12,921 bases of DNA from Sphingomonadales bacterium UBA6174 (GCA_002422945.1 DITW01000086.1:47736-60656); one strand, 5' to 3'; counted from the stretch's first letter, positions 1 to 6,637 are shown. Made by a program: numbers and translations. Notes: generated by a model not told the origin, from the letters alone.

Positions 1-173
1 ATTGGGAACCGGCGAAATGGGTCGCCAAATTGCGGGTGACCAAGACCGATCACAACGCATTGTTGCTGAAAACCAATATGGCGGCGGGGCATGGCGGCAA
101 ATCAGGGCGCTATGAATCGCTGCATGAGGACGCCGAGGAACAGGCGTTTATCCTGACGCAATTGGCGGGTTAG
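1..173 (+). CDS. ptrB: Oligopeptidase B (S9 family), C-terminal end only
   Basis: The reading frame is open from base 3 to the TAG at 171-173 and gives the last 56 residues of a protein that starts before the window. The segment begins WEPAKW and contains the sequence AGHGGKSGR, followed by an acidic helix and a FILTQL ending. This matches the C-terminal end of S9 prolyl-oligopeptidase-type enzymes, where the histidine in GHGG completes the Ser-Asp-His triad. Oligopeptidase B is a serine peptidase that cuts short peptides after basic residues. Assignment to oligopeptidase B rather than another S9A member is by the look of the tail only; the catalytic serine and the propeller domain lie outside the window. 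The gene is followed at once by palindromic repeats, the first of which could act as a weak 3' hairpin. Confidence 0.8.
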   Translation, partial: WEPAKWVAKLRVTKTDHNALLLKTNMAAGHGGKSGRYESLHEDAEEQAFILTQLAG

Positions 174-192
174 GGGCTATTCGCCCGGTGCG

Positions 193-351
193 CTGGATGC
201 TGAACCAAGTTCAGCATGACGAAGGGATAAGAAATAATCCCGACTTACCCCTCCGTTCATCATGCCCCTCCCTCATTCGTCATGCTGAACTTGTTTCAGC
301 ATCCAGGCGCAGGCCCGGATATAAACCCTGAAACAAGTTCAAGGTGACGAA
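193..351. repeat. Cluster of three REP-like palindromic units
   Basis: The 300-bp gap between ptrB and rpmG (174-473) has no convincing gene; it holds these repeats and the rpmG terminator. Unit 1 (193-225) folds as ATGCTGAAC-CAA-GTTCAGCAT at 197-217. Unit 2 (278-302) folds as ATGCTGAA-CTTGT-TTCAGCAT at 282-302. Unit 3 (327-350) is a degenerate inverted copy. Units 2 and 3 also face each other: 278-299 pairs with 328-349 at 20 of 22 positions, one of them a G-T. The same unit recurs at 4101-4176. Short dispersed palindromes of this kind are common between genes in sphingomonads and could stabilise mRNA 3' ends or be relics of REP-type mobilisation. A short echo (GACGGAGCGAGGG at 381-393) resembles the edge of unit 3. 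Confidence 0.75.
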
Positions 352-410
352 GCGAGGGGGCGGGGCCAGCATTGCAACATGACGGAGCGAGGGCGCCCGC
401 ATTTCAGGCA

Positions 411-437
411 ACAAAAAAGGGCCGCCGAAGCGACCCT
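411..437 (-). terminator. Intrinsic terminator of rpmG
   Basis: Read on the minus strand, the sequence is AGGGTCGC, then TTCG, then GCGGCCCT, then a run of six T. The eight-base arms pair completely with one G-U wobble and are capped by a stable UUCG tetraloop. It lies 36 bp past the rpmG stop codon, in the right orientation, so it is a textbook Rho-independent terminator. Confidence 0.88.
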
Positions 438-473
438 GTTTTTGTCCCGACCGAATCGGTCAGAAAAGACAGA

Positions 474-641
474 TTACTTGATCTTGGCTTCTTTGAAATC
501 GACATGCTTGCGCACGACGGGATCGTACTTGCGGAACGACAGCTTTTCGGTCTGGGTCCGCGGATTCTTCTTGGTGACGTAGAAAAACCCGGTGTTTTCC
601 GAGCTCACCAGCTTGATTTTCACTGTGGTCGGCTTCGCCAT
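474..641 (-). CDS. rpmG: 50S ribosomal protein L33
   Basis: This 55-residue ORF begins MAKPTTVKIKLVSS and continues ENTGFFYVTKKNPRT, the standard L33 fold signature, ending KEAKIK. L33 is a small protein of the large ribosomal subunit near the E site. The sequence has no cysteine, so it is the zinc-independent (C-minus) form without the CxxC pairs. Length and N terminus match the bacterial family, so the ATG at 639-641 is secure. It stands alone rather than paired with rpmB. A terminator lies downstream and a second hairpin with a T-run lies between its putative promoter and its start codon. Confidence 0.97.
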   Translation of the reverse strand: MAKPTTVKIKLVSSENTGFFYVTKKNPRTQTEKLSFRKYDPVVRKHVDFKEAKIK

Positions 642-693
642 GACCCAATTCCTTGCTTCAAACGGTTGTGGCGCGCCCCAATCGAATCGCGCT

Positions 694-724
694 AAAAAAT
701 CAAAGGACGGCCCGAAGACCGCCC
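694..724 (-). terminator. Hairpin plus T-run upstream of rpmG
   Basis: On the minus strand GGGCGGTC, TTCG, GGCCGTCC forms an eight-base-pair stem with two G-U wobbles and a UUCG loop, followed by TTTGATTTTTT. The wobbles pair only in the minus-strand RNA; the plus-strand RNA would have A-C mismatches, so the structure belongs to transcripts heading toward rpmG. It sits 50 bp upstream of the rpmG ATG. It could be an attenuator in the rpmG leader or a terminator that stops antisense transcription from the aguB side before rpmG. Confidence 0.6.
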
Positions 725-736
725 GTTCGTGCAGCG

Positions 737-765
737 CATTTGCCGATTGCGCCTGTAAAAGTCAA
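737..765 (-). promoter_or_regulatory. Possible rpmG promoter (weak)
   Basis: On the minus strand there is a good -35-like TTGACT (760-765), and 17 bases further a poor -10 candidate CAAATG (737-742). Transcription would start about 90 bp before the rpmG ATG and run straight into the 694-724 hairpin. Only the -35 is convincing. Confidence 0.3.
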
Positions 766-850
766 GGGCATGGGCGCAGCCTTTGCCTTGACGCATTTTC
801 AAGCTAGAGCTGCGCCGCTTCTTTTACATGATTCCGGAAAGATACGCATC

Positions 851-1693
851 ATGATCACCGTTTCCGCCTTGCAGCTTGCCCTTGGGGGCAATGTGGACGC
901 CAATATCGCTGCCGTGTCCGCTTTGGTGCGGGAAGCCGCGGGTGAGGGGGCGCAGGTCGTCTTGCCGCCGGAATTGTTCGAAGGGCCGTATTTCTGCCAG
1001 ACGCAGGATGAACGCTGGTTCGAAACTGCGCGCCCGACGGCCTCGCATCCATCAGTACAGGCGATGCAGGCATTGGCGGCGGAATTGAAAATCTACATCC
1101 CGACCAGCTTTTTCGAACGCGATGGCCAGCATTATTACAACAGCCTCGCGATGATCGATGACGGCGGCAATATCATGGGCGTCTATCGCAAGAGCCATAT
1201 TCCGGATGGCCCCGGCTATACCGAAAAATTCTATTTCCGCCCCGGCAATACCGGCTTCAAAGTGTGGCCGACCAAGCATGGTGTGATCGGCGTCGGTATT
1301 TGCTGGGACCAATGGTATCCAGAAACGGCCCGCGCGATGATGCTGATGGGGGCGGATATCTTGATGTATCCGACCGCGATTGGCGATGAACCGGCGTCCG
1401 AGGATCTCGATACCTCGCGTTTGTGGCGACGCGCGATGGTGGGCCATGCGGTGTCGAATGTCGTGCCGGTGGTCGCCGCCAATCGGATCGGTACCGAAGG
1501 CGAGCAGAGTTTTTACGGTCATAGCTTCATCTGTGATGAGCGCGGGGACATGGTGGCGGATTATGTCGATGGCGTGACGGGCGTGCTGACCGCCAGCTTC
1601 GATCTGGAAAAAATCCGCAAGCACCGCGCGACCTTTGGCTTTTTCCGCGACCGCAGGCCCGATCTCTACGGGCGGCTGGTCGAGGATATCTGA
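851..1693 (+). CDS. aguB: N-carbamoylputrescine amidase
   Basis: The 280-residue product belongs to the nitrilase/carbon-nitrogen hydrolase family. The Glu-Lys-Cys triad is visible: E41 in PPELFEGPYF, K114 in YRKSHIPDGPGY, and C151 in GICWDQWYPE. The FEGPYFCQ and SHIPDGPGYTEKFYF blocks are typical of N-carbamoylputrescine amidase, which splits N-carbamoylputrescine into putrescine, ammonia and CO2, the last step of the agmatine route to putrescine. Length fits the family. The reading frame is open further upstream, but the family N terminus (MITVSALQLALGGN) places the start at ATG 851, with a modest GGAAAG upstream. Its usual partner, agmatine deiminase (aguA), is not in the window. It is followed by trmD in the same frame only three bases after its TGA, so the two are probably co-transcribed. 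Confidence 0.92.
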   Translation: MITVSALQLALGGNVDANIAAVSALVREAAGEGAQVVLPPELFEGPYFCQTQDERWFETARPTASHPSVQAMQALAAELKIYIPTSFFERDGQHYYNSLAMIDDGGNIMGVYRKSHIPDGPGYTEKFYFRPGNTGFKVWPTKHGVIGVGICWDQWYPETARAMMLMGADILMYPTAIGDEPASEDLDTSRLWRRAMVGHAVSNVVPVVAANRIGTEGEQSFYGHSFICDERGDMVADYVDGVTGVLTASFDLEKIRKHRATFGFFRDRRPDLYGRLVEDI

Positions 1694-1696
1694 GGC

Positions 1697-2461
1697 TTGA
1701 CCTTCACCGCGCAGATATTGACGCTCTATCCAGAGATGTTCCCCGGCCCCTTGGGCACGTCCTTGGCGGGCCGCGCGCTGGCCGAGGGCAAATGGGCGTG
1801 TAACCCGATCCAGATGCGCAACTTTGCGACCGACAAGCATCGCAGCGTCGACGATACGCCCGCAGGTGGCGGGGCCGGGATGGTGTTGAAGCCGGATATT
1901 CTTGGTCTGGCGGTCGATCATGCGCTGGCGCTTGCGCCCCAAGCCCCGGTGATCGCGATGACGCCGCGCGGCAAGCCATTGACGCAAGCAATGGTGCGCG
2001 CATGGGCGCAAGGCCCGGGGGTCACGATTTTATGTGGCCGATTCGAAGGATTTGACGAGCGGATATTCGCCGCGCGACCGATTATCGAGGTGTCGATTGG
2101 CGATTATATCCTGTCCGGTGGCGAGATGGGCGCGCTTGTTTTGCTCGACGCTTGCATTCGGCTGCTGCCCGGCGTAATGGGCGCGGCTTCTAGCGGTGAT
2201 GACGAGAGCTTCGAATCGGGGCTTTTGGAATATCCGCAATATACCCGACCTGTTGAATGGGAAGGGCGGATGATCCCTGAAGTGTTGCGATCGGGGGATC
2301 ATGCGAAAATCGATGCGTGGCGGAAACGTCAGGCGGAAGATGACACACGGCTACGGAGGCCGGACCTTTGGGAGCGCCATATTGGCGCTCGGGTTCAACC
2401 TCCCTCTGGTGCGCGACGACAGACGAAGGAAAAGAGGCATGAACCTCATTCAGACGATTGA
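1697..2461 (+). CDS. trmD: tRNA (guanine-N1)-methyltransferase TrmD, TTG start
   Basis: TrmD uses SAM to methylate N1 of G37, next to the anticodon of certain tRNAs, and so prevents +1 frameshifting. The 254-residue product shows the family blocks in order: LTLYPEMFPGPLG near the start, GGGAGMVLKPD around 57-67, LCGRFEGFDERI, the trefoil-knot SAM site EVSIGDYILSGGEMG, then ESGLLEYPQYTRP and WEGRMIPEVLRSGDH. An in-frame TGA (the aguB stop) lies two codons upstream and the next ATG falls inside the conserved N terminus, so TTG 1697 is the only sensible start; GAGGA at 1682-1686 is a plausible ribosome site. The last eight codons overlap the start of rplS by 23 bp in another frame, and the basic tail after WERH is not a family feature. 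trmD-rplS is a classic pair, but here aguB rather than rpsP-rimM precedes it. Confidence 0.95.
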   Translation: MTFTAQILTLYPEMFPGPLGTSLAGRALAEGKWACNPIQMRNFATDKHRSVDDTPAGGGAGMVLKPDILGLAVDHALALAPQAPVIAMTPRGKPLTQAMVRAWAQGPGVTILCGRFEGFDERIFAARPIIEVSIGDYILSGGEMGALVLLDACIRLLPGVMGAASSGDDESFESGLLEYPQYTRPVEWEGRMIPEVLRSGDHAKIDAWRKRQAEDDTRLRRPDLWERHIGARVQPPSGARRQTKEKRHEPHSDD

Positions 2462-2828
2462 AGCGGAACAGATTGCAAAGCTGACCGCAGACAAGAAAAT
2501 TCCGGAATTCCGTCCGGGTGACACGTTGAAGGTCGGTGTGCGCGTTGTTGAAGGCGAACGCACCCGTATTCAGAATTACGAAGGCGTGTGCATCGCCCGG
2601 TCCAACAAGGGCATGGGTTCGAACTTCACCGTCCGCAAGATGAGCTTTGGTGAAGGCGTTGAACGCGTATTCCCGCTCTATTCGCCGAACGTCGAATCGA
2701 TTGATGTGGTCCGCAAGGGCGTCGTCCGTCGTGCCAAGCTTTACTATCTGCGTGGCCGCACCGGTAAACGCGCGCGTATTGCAGAACGTCGTGACAATCG
2801 TCCGGCTTCGGAAGCCGCAAAGGGCTAA
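2439..2828 (+). CDS. rplS: 50S ribosomal protein L19
   Basis: The 129-residue product starts MNLIQTIEAEQIAKL and carries the L19 core: PEFRPGDTLKVGVRV, then ERTRIQNYEGVCIARSNKG, FTVRKMSFGEGVERVFPLYSP and RRAKLYYLRGRTGKRARI. L19 lies at the interface of the two ribosomal subunits. The ATG at 2439 matches the family N terminus and has AAGGA and AGAGG motifs just upstream. The frame is open further upstream, but that part is the trmD gene. The start lies inside trmD, so translation is probably coupled. The terminal residues ASEAAKG are a lineage-specific tail. The gene ends the operon, with a strong terminator 29 bp after the stop. Confidence 0.97.
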   Translation: MNLIQTIEAEQIAKLTADKKIPEFRPGDTLKVGVRVVEGERTRIQNYEGVCIARSNKGMGSNFTVRKMSFGEGVERVFPLYSPNVESIDVVRKGVVRRAKLYYLRGRTGKRARIAERRDNRPASEAAKG

Positions 2829-2856
2829 GCCTAACCGCTTCAGCTACAAGCTTTCG

Positions 2857-2896
2857 AAAAGGCCGGGACCGCAACAGGTTCCGGCCTTTTCTATTT
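2857..2896 (+). terminator. Intrinsic terminator after rplS
   Basis: AAAAGGCCGGGACC (2857-2870) pairs with GGTTCCGGCCTTTT (2877-2890) through 14 base pairs with one G-T wobble and a six-base loop. A T-rich stretch follows. The A-run before and T-run after would let it work in both directions, but only the plus strand has an adjacent gene end. Confidence 0.93.
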
Positions 2897-2927
2897 TCTA
2901 TTAGATCAGATCACAGGAAACATCATC

Positions 2928-3953
2928 ATGGGTTATCGTGTCGTTGTTGCGGGTGCCACGGGCAATGTGGGCCGCGAAATGCTCAACATCCTTGCCGAGC
3001 GTGAATTCCCGATTGACGAATTGGCGGTATTGGCTTCTGCCCGCAGCCAGGGCGACGAAATCGATTTCGGCGAAACCGGCAAGAAGTTCAAAGTCCAGAA
3101 CATCGATAATTTCGATTTCACCGGCTGGGACATGGCGTTGTTCGCCATCGGCTCGGATGCGACCAAGATCCACGCCCCGCGCGCAGCGGCGGCAGGTTGC
3201 GTCGTGATCGACAATAGCTCGCTTTATCGCATGGACCCGGATGTGCCGTTGATCGTGCCGGAAGTGAACCCGGATGCGATCGATGGCTATAAGGTCAAGA
3301 ACATCATCGCCAATCCGAACTGCTCGACCGCGCAGATGGTGGTCGCGCTGAAGCCGATCCATGATGCCGCCACAATCAAGCGCGTCGTCGTCGCCACCTA
3401 TCAATCGGTGTCGGGCGCGGGCAAGGCGGGGATGGACGAATTGTTCGAACAGTCGCGCAACATTTTCGTCGGCGACAGCGTCGAGCCGCACAAGTTCACC
3501 AAGCAGATCGCGTTCAACGTGATCCCGCATATCGATAGCTTCCTTGACGATGGTTCGACTAAGGAAGAATGGAAAATGGTCGCCGAAACCAAGAAGATCC
3601 TCGATCCGAAGATCAAGCTGACCGCGACCTGCGTGCGCGTGCCGGTGTTCGTGGGCCATTCGGAAGCGATCAACATCGAAATGGAAAACGAACTGTGCGC
3701 CGAAGATGCGCAGAAGTTGCTGCGTGAAGCGCCGGGCATCATGCTGATCGATAAGCGTGAAGATGGCGGCTACATCACCCCGATCGAATGCGTCGGCGAT
3801 TATGCGACCTTCATCAGCCGCGTGCGTGACGATTCGACTGTGGAAAATGGTCTGTCGCTCTGGTGCGTATCGGACAATCTGCGCAAGGGCGCGGCGCTGA
3901 ATGCGGTGCAGATCGCCGAACTGCTGGGCCGTCGTCACCTGAAAAAGGGCTGA
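2928..3953 (+). CDS. asd: Aspartate-semialdehyde dehydrogenase
   Basis: Asd reduces aspartyl phosphate to aspartate semialdehyde with NADPH, the branch-point step toward lysine/diaminopimelate, threonine and methionine. The 341-residue product has the NADP-binding loop GATGNVG at 9-15, the catalytic cysteine C132 in NPNCST, the SGAGKAGMDEL segment at 162-172, and the substrate arginine and catalytic histidine in CVRVPVFVGHSEA (R237, H244). Length fits the family. The ATG at 2928 follows AGGA at 2915-2918 and gives the expected N terminus MGYRVVVAGATGNVG. The gene sits between two strong terminators and is therefore a single-gene transcription unit; I do not see a clear promoter in the short gap before it. 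Confidence 0.97.
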   Translation: MGYRVVVAGATGNVGREMLNILAEREFPIDELAVLASARSQGDEIDFGETGKKFKVQNIDNFDFTGWDMALFAIGSDATKIHAPRAAAAGCVVIDNSSLYRMDPDVPLIVPEVNPDAIDGYKVKNIIANPNCSTAQMVVALKPIHDAATIKRVVVATYQSVSGAGKAGMDELFEQSRNIFVGDSVEPHKFTKQIAFNVIPHIDSFLDDGSTKEEWKMVAETKKILDPKIKLTATCVRVPVFVGHSEAINIEMENELCAEDAQKLLREAPGIMLIDKREDGGYITPIECVGDYATFISRVRDDSTVENGLSLWCVSDNLRKGAALNAVQIAELLGRRHLKKG

Positions 3954-3974
3954 TAGGCTCGCTAAGATTGAATG

Positions 3975-4005
3975 AAAAAGCCCTCGCGCAAGCGGGGGCT
4001 TTTTT
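3975..4005 (+). terminator. Intrinsic terminator after asd
   Basis: AAAAAGCCCTCGC (3975-3987) pairs with GCGGGGGCTTTTT (3992-4004) around a GCAA tetraloop, with one T-G wobble, and runs into a T-tract. It lies about 20 bp after the asd stop. The flanking A- and T-runs make it potentially bidirectional. Confidence 0.93.
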
Positions 4006-4100
4006 GTTGAGAGCCGCTTTTTGTTTAGTCCCTGAGGCGTCGGCGCTGAGGCTTATCAAAACAATAAGTGGCGGCGATGCCGCCGTCGGCATATCCTTCC

Positions 4101-4176
4101 TTCGTCATGCTGAACTTGCTTCAGCATCTTGCCCTGCGCGTGGAATAGAGCCTGAAACAAGTTCAGGATGACGAGG
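4101..4176. repeat. Inverted pair of REP-like units between asd and lptG
   Basis: This is the same repeat family as at 193-351. The left unit (4101-4127) folds alone as TGCTGAA-CTTGC-TTCAGCA. The right unit (4151-4174) is an inverted copy. Bases 4103-4124 pair with 4152-4173 at 20 of 22 positions, giving one long stem with a 27-base loop. The pair lies between the convergent ends of asd and lptG. No U-tract terminator is visible for lptG, so this stem may protect or end that mRNA. Confidence 0.75.
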
Positions 4177-4207
4177 TGGATGACGTTGCCGCCTTTGGAG
4201 GCTTCCC

Positions 4208-5311
4208 TTATTCTTCCGTCATCACCAAGACGAGTTCGCCGATCATCAAGAACAGCATGAATGGCGCCCACGCGGCGAGCCAGCCCGGATAGGCGCCGAG
4301 ATTACCCATGGCGAGGGCGAAATTGTCGGCGACGAAATAGGCGAAGCCCAGCCCCATGCCGATCACCGCGCGGATGAACAATTTGCCTGACCGGGCAAGG
4401 CCAAAGGCTGCGACGCCGGCCAGCAAGGGCATCAGGGTGATCGATAGCGGCCCAGATATCTTGTGCCACAGACCGGCGCGCAGCGCGCTGGTGGGGCGTC
4501 CGGCGCGTTCGAGATTGTGAATGGCGCGCAACAATGGCCTAAAGGCATTTTCATCGGCCTTGATGTTGGACAAGGCGAATTGATCCGGCGTGATGCCATC
4601 GCCAAAATGCGGCGTGTCGCGTGGCACCGGCACACCGCGAATGACATCGAAGCGATCTATCCGACCTGTCAGCCGCCAGCCATTGCCATCGCGGACTGCG
4701 CCTTCGGCCTTGGTGGTGGCGGTGAGTTCGCCGCCATTGCGTTCGAAAATCTCGATCTGCGTGATGCGGGTGTCATCGCCCCGGCCCGTGACGGTATCGA
4801 CATGCACGAGATCGTCCACGTCGCGGACCCATATATTGTTGACGGTCAGCTTGCCGCGCGGGACCGGGCCATAATCGGCGGCTTCCCAGTCATTCAGTGC
4901 CTTGATCGAACGCACGACCACGCGATCATTGAAGGCAAAGGCGATGATCGCGATGCCAAGGCTGGCCACGACCAAAGGGGCGAGGATTTGATGGGCGGAA
5001 ATGCCAGCGCCCTTCATCGCGACGATTTCGCTATTCTGATTGAGTGTGGCGAGCGTGATCAATGTGCTCAACAGCACGGAAAACGGGAGGAACCGGGCAA
5101 TGATCTGCGGCACGCGCAGCCCTGCATAGCGCCATAATTCTGCATCGCCATTGCCCGGATAGGCAAGGATTTTCCCTGATTCACCGAGCATGTCGAGGGT
5201 CTGGAGAATCAAGACCAGCCCGCCGAGCACCGCAACGGTGCGCACAAGAAAGAGCCGGGCCATGTACCAGCTGAGGGTGCGTGAGGGAAAAAACTGTGTC
5301 TGTCCGGACAT
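4208..5311 (-). CDS. lptG: LPS export permease LptG
   Basis: The 367-residue product is a YjgP/YjgQ-family permease. LptF and LptG form the membrane part of the LptB2FG transporter that extracts lipopolysaccharide from the inner membrane and passes it to LptC. The family layout is visible: two N-terminal membrane segments (about 23-45 and 66-90) with the NSEIVAMKGAGIS coupling-helix region at 93-105, a third segment at 110-127, a periplasmic beta-jellyroll stretch (about 145-250), and three C-terminal segments (about 285-306, 313-335, 342-363). The reading frame extends upstream, but ATG 5311 gives the correct N terminus MSGQTQFF. That ATG shares one base with the lptF stop (TGATG), so the two are translationally coupled. 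LptG rather than LptF is assigned by its second position and sequence style. Confidence 0.93.
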   Translation of the reverse strand: MSGQTQFFPSRTLSWYMARLFLVRTVAVLGGLVLILQTLDMLGESGKILAYPGNGDAELWRYAGLRVPQIIARFLPFSVLLSTLITLATLNQNSEIVAMKGAGISAHQILAPLVVASLGIAIIAFAFNDRVVVRSIKALNDWEAADYGPVPRGKLTVNNIWVRDVDDLVHVDTVTGRGDDTRITQIEIFERNGGELTATTKAEGAVRDGNGWRLTGRIDRFDVIRGVPVPRDTPHFGDGITPDQFALSNIKADENAFRPLLRAIHNLERAGRPTSALRAGLWHKISGPLSITLMPLLAGVAAFGLARSGKLFIRAVIGMGLGFAYFVADNFALAMGNLGAYPGWLAAWAPFMLFLMIGELVLVMTEE

Positions 5312-6573
5312 CAGCCATGATCCTTTTGCAATTTCGCGCGGACCAGCGCAGCAAACGAGCGCAGCTTGCTGGAGATGATGGCGAATACCCGTTCCAATGC
5401 GCCGATCGGTTGGCCGCCGGGGCGATGGGCGAGGATGTGATAAATCCAGACTATCAGGGCCGAAAATACGAGGAATGGCAGCCACAAGGCGACCCATGGC
5501 GGCACGGTACCGATGGAGCCCAGCGCTTCGGCATATTGATTGATTTTGTGATAGGTCACGACGATGATGATCGAAAGAAAGACGCCCAGCGCCGATGACG
5601 AGCGTTTCGGCGGGACCGCGAGCGCGACCGCGAGCAAGGGTAGCAGCATCATCATTGCCACTTCCACCAGTCGGAAGTGGAAATTGGCGAGGCTTTGGCG
5701 GCGGGTTTCCGGATCGGTCTTGGGGTCATGGCCGACACGCACCAGCTCGGGCATGGTGAGTTCCAGATCCTTGCCGCCGCGATGGCGGAAGGTTTCGACC
5801 TTGGGCAGATCGATCGGCAGATCGTGGCTTTCAAACGCGAGCACGCGCGGCGCACGATAGCTGGGGCTGCCATGCACCAGCCGCCCATTTTTCAGGCGCA
5901 GGATGATCGTGTCCGGGTCATCGGTGGCGAGAAAGGTGCCGCGTTCGGCGGTCACCGCAAGGGTCTTGCCATCCTTGCCATCCGCCATCAGGAAAATGCC
6001 GCGCAGGTCGCGCCCCTGATCGCGACTTTGTTCAATCCGCAGGGTCATATGCTTGCCCAATTCGGTGAACTCGCCAATCTTGATCGATGCGCCAAGCGCG
6101 CCAGAGCGCAATTCAAAGCGCAGCCCTTCATAGGCATAACGGGAGTAAGGCTGGACGAAACCGACAATGGCGAGGTTCACCAGCGCCAGCGCGATGGCGA
6201 ACATATAAGGCACGCGCAACAATCGGCCATATGAATATCCGACCGCGCGCAACACATCGAGTTCCGACGACAATGCAATTTTTCTGAAAGCGAGCAAAAT
6301 ACCGAGCATCAGCCCAATCGGGATGCCGAGGGACAGATATTCCGGCAACATATTCGCCAGCATCTTCCAAACGACATCGACAGGGCCGCCCTCGCGGGCA
6401 ACAAAGTCGAATAATCGCAGCATCTTGTCGAGGACAAGCAGCATCGCGGCGATCGTCAGCGTCGCCATAAGCGGCGTGGCAATCAACCTGGCCAGATAGC
6501 GATCGATGAGCTTCAGGTTGGTCAATTCGCCGCCCATATTTTTAATTTTCACTATTCGCCGCTGCTTCACCAT
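5311..6573 (-). CDS. lptF: LPS export permease LptF
   Basis: This 420-residue YjgP/YjgQ-family protein is the partner of LptG in the LPS transporter. It has membrane segments at about 33-50, 66-96, 121-140, then a periplasmic domain of about 150-290, and segments at about 302-321, 328-342 and 359-381. SSELDVLRAVGYS at 102-114 is the conserved cytoplasmic coupling region that contacts the LptB ATPases. ATG 6573 is favoured because GAGG lies seven bases upstream; the conserved part begins only at NLKLIDRYLARLI, so a later start (M13) cannot be excluded. The C-terminal 40 residues after the last membrane segment are basic and cytoplasmic. The Shine-Dalgarno lies in a small hairpin. A divergent intergenic region with an inverted repeat separates it from the DUF2141 operon. 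Confidence 0.93.
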   Translation of the reverse strand: MVKQRRIVKIKNMGGELTNLKLIDRYLARLIATPLMATLTIAAMLLVLDKMLRLFDFVAREGGPVDVVWKMLANMLPEYLSLGIPIGLMLGILLAFRKIALSSELDVLRAVGYSYGRLLRVPYMFAIALALVNLAIVGFVQPYSRYAYEGLRFELRSGALGASIKIGEFTELGKHMTLRIEQSRDQGRDLRGIFLMADGKDGKTLAVTAERGTFLATDDPDTIILRLKNGRLVHGSPSYRAPRVLAFESHDLPIDLPKVETFRHRGGKDLELTMPELVRVGHDPKTDPETRRQSLANFHFRLVEVAMMMLLPLLAVALAVPPKRSSSALGVFLSIIIVVTYHKINQYAEALGSIGTVPPWVALWLPFLVFSALIVWIYHILAHRPGGQPIGALERVFAIISSKLRSFAALVRAKLQKDHG

Positions 6574-6575
6574 TT

Positions 6576-6593
6576 TTTGGCCTCAAAGCCAAA
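6576..6593 (-). promoter_or_regulatory. Small hairpin over the lptF ribosome-binding site
   Basis: On the minus strand TTTGGC-TTTGAG-GCCAAA is a perfect six-base-pair stem ending two bases before the lptF ATG. The GAGG Shine-Dalgarno spans the loop and the first stem base. It could tune translation of lptF and hence of coupled lptG. The stem is short and AT-rich at its base, so a chance structure is possible. Confidence 0.35.
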
Positions 6594-6605
6594 CGATTTA
6601 TAGCC

Positions 6606-6637
6606 TGTGATCGCAAAATCTGACGAGTCCGATCACA
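6606..6637. promoter_or_regulatory. Inverted repeat TGTGATCG-N16-CGATCACA, candidate operator
   Basis: An exact eight-base inverted repeat (6606-6613 and 6630-6637) lies near the middle of the 97-bp region between divergent lptF and the DUF2141 gene. The arms are about 24 bp apart centre to centre, a little over two helical turns, which would suit a dimer or paired dimers on one face of the DNA. The half-site TGTGA resembles CRP/FNR half-sites, but the spacing does not fit that family (which needs N6). I see no clear -10/-35 pair to place it against. Confidence 0.45.

Noticed and set aside
788..830. Promoter for aguB built on TTGACG at 788-793
   Set aside because: The -35-like element is good, but no -10 hexamer occurs at 16-18 bases, so a promoter call is not supported.
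1052..2011. A 319-codon minus-strand frame across aguB and trmD
   Set aside because: It crosses the boundary of two well-recognised genes and has shadow-type composition with no domain.
2901..3938. A 345-codon minus-strand open frame opposite asd
   Set aside because: It mirrors the asd gene almost exactly, is rich in His, Arg, Asp and Ile in the way antisense frames of GC-rich genes are, and shows no domain. The plus-strand gene is unmistakably asd.
4170..4207. Terminator for lptG from GCCT-CCAA-AGGC
   Set aside because: The stem is only four pairs and is not followed by a T-run, so it was not reported as a terminator.
4463..5137. A 224-codon plus-strand frame opposite lptG
   Set aside because: Antisense shadow of a conserved permease gene, without a credible ribosome site or domain.
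6606..6637. CRP/FNR-type site
   Set aside because: The half-sites resemble TGTGA/TCACA, but CRP-family sites need six bases between them and here there are 22, so I kept it only as an unnamed inverted repeat.
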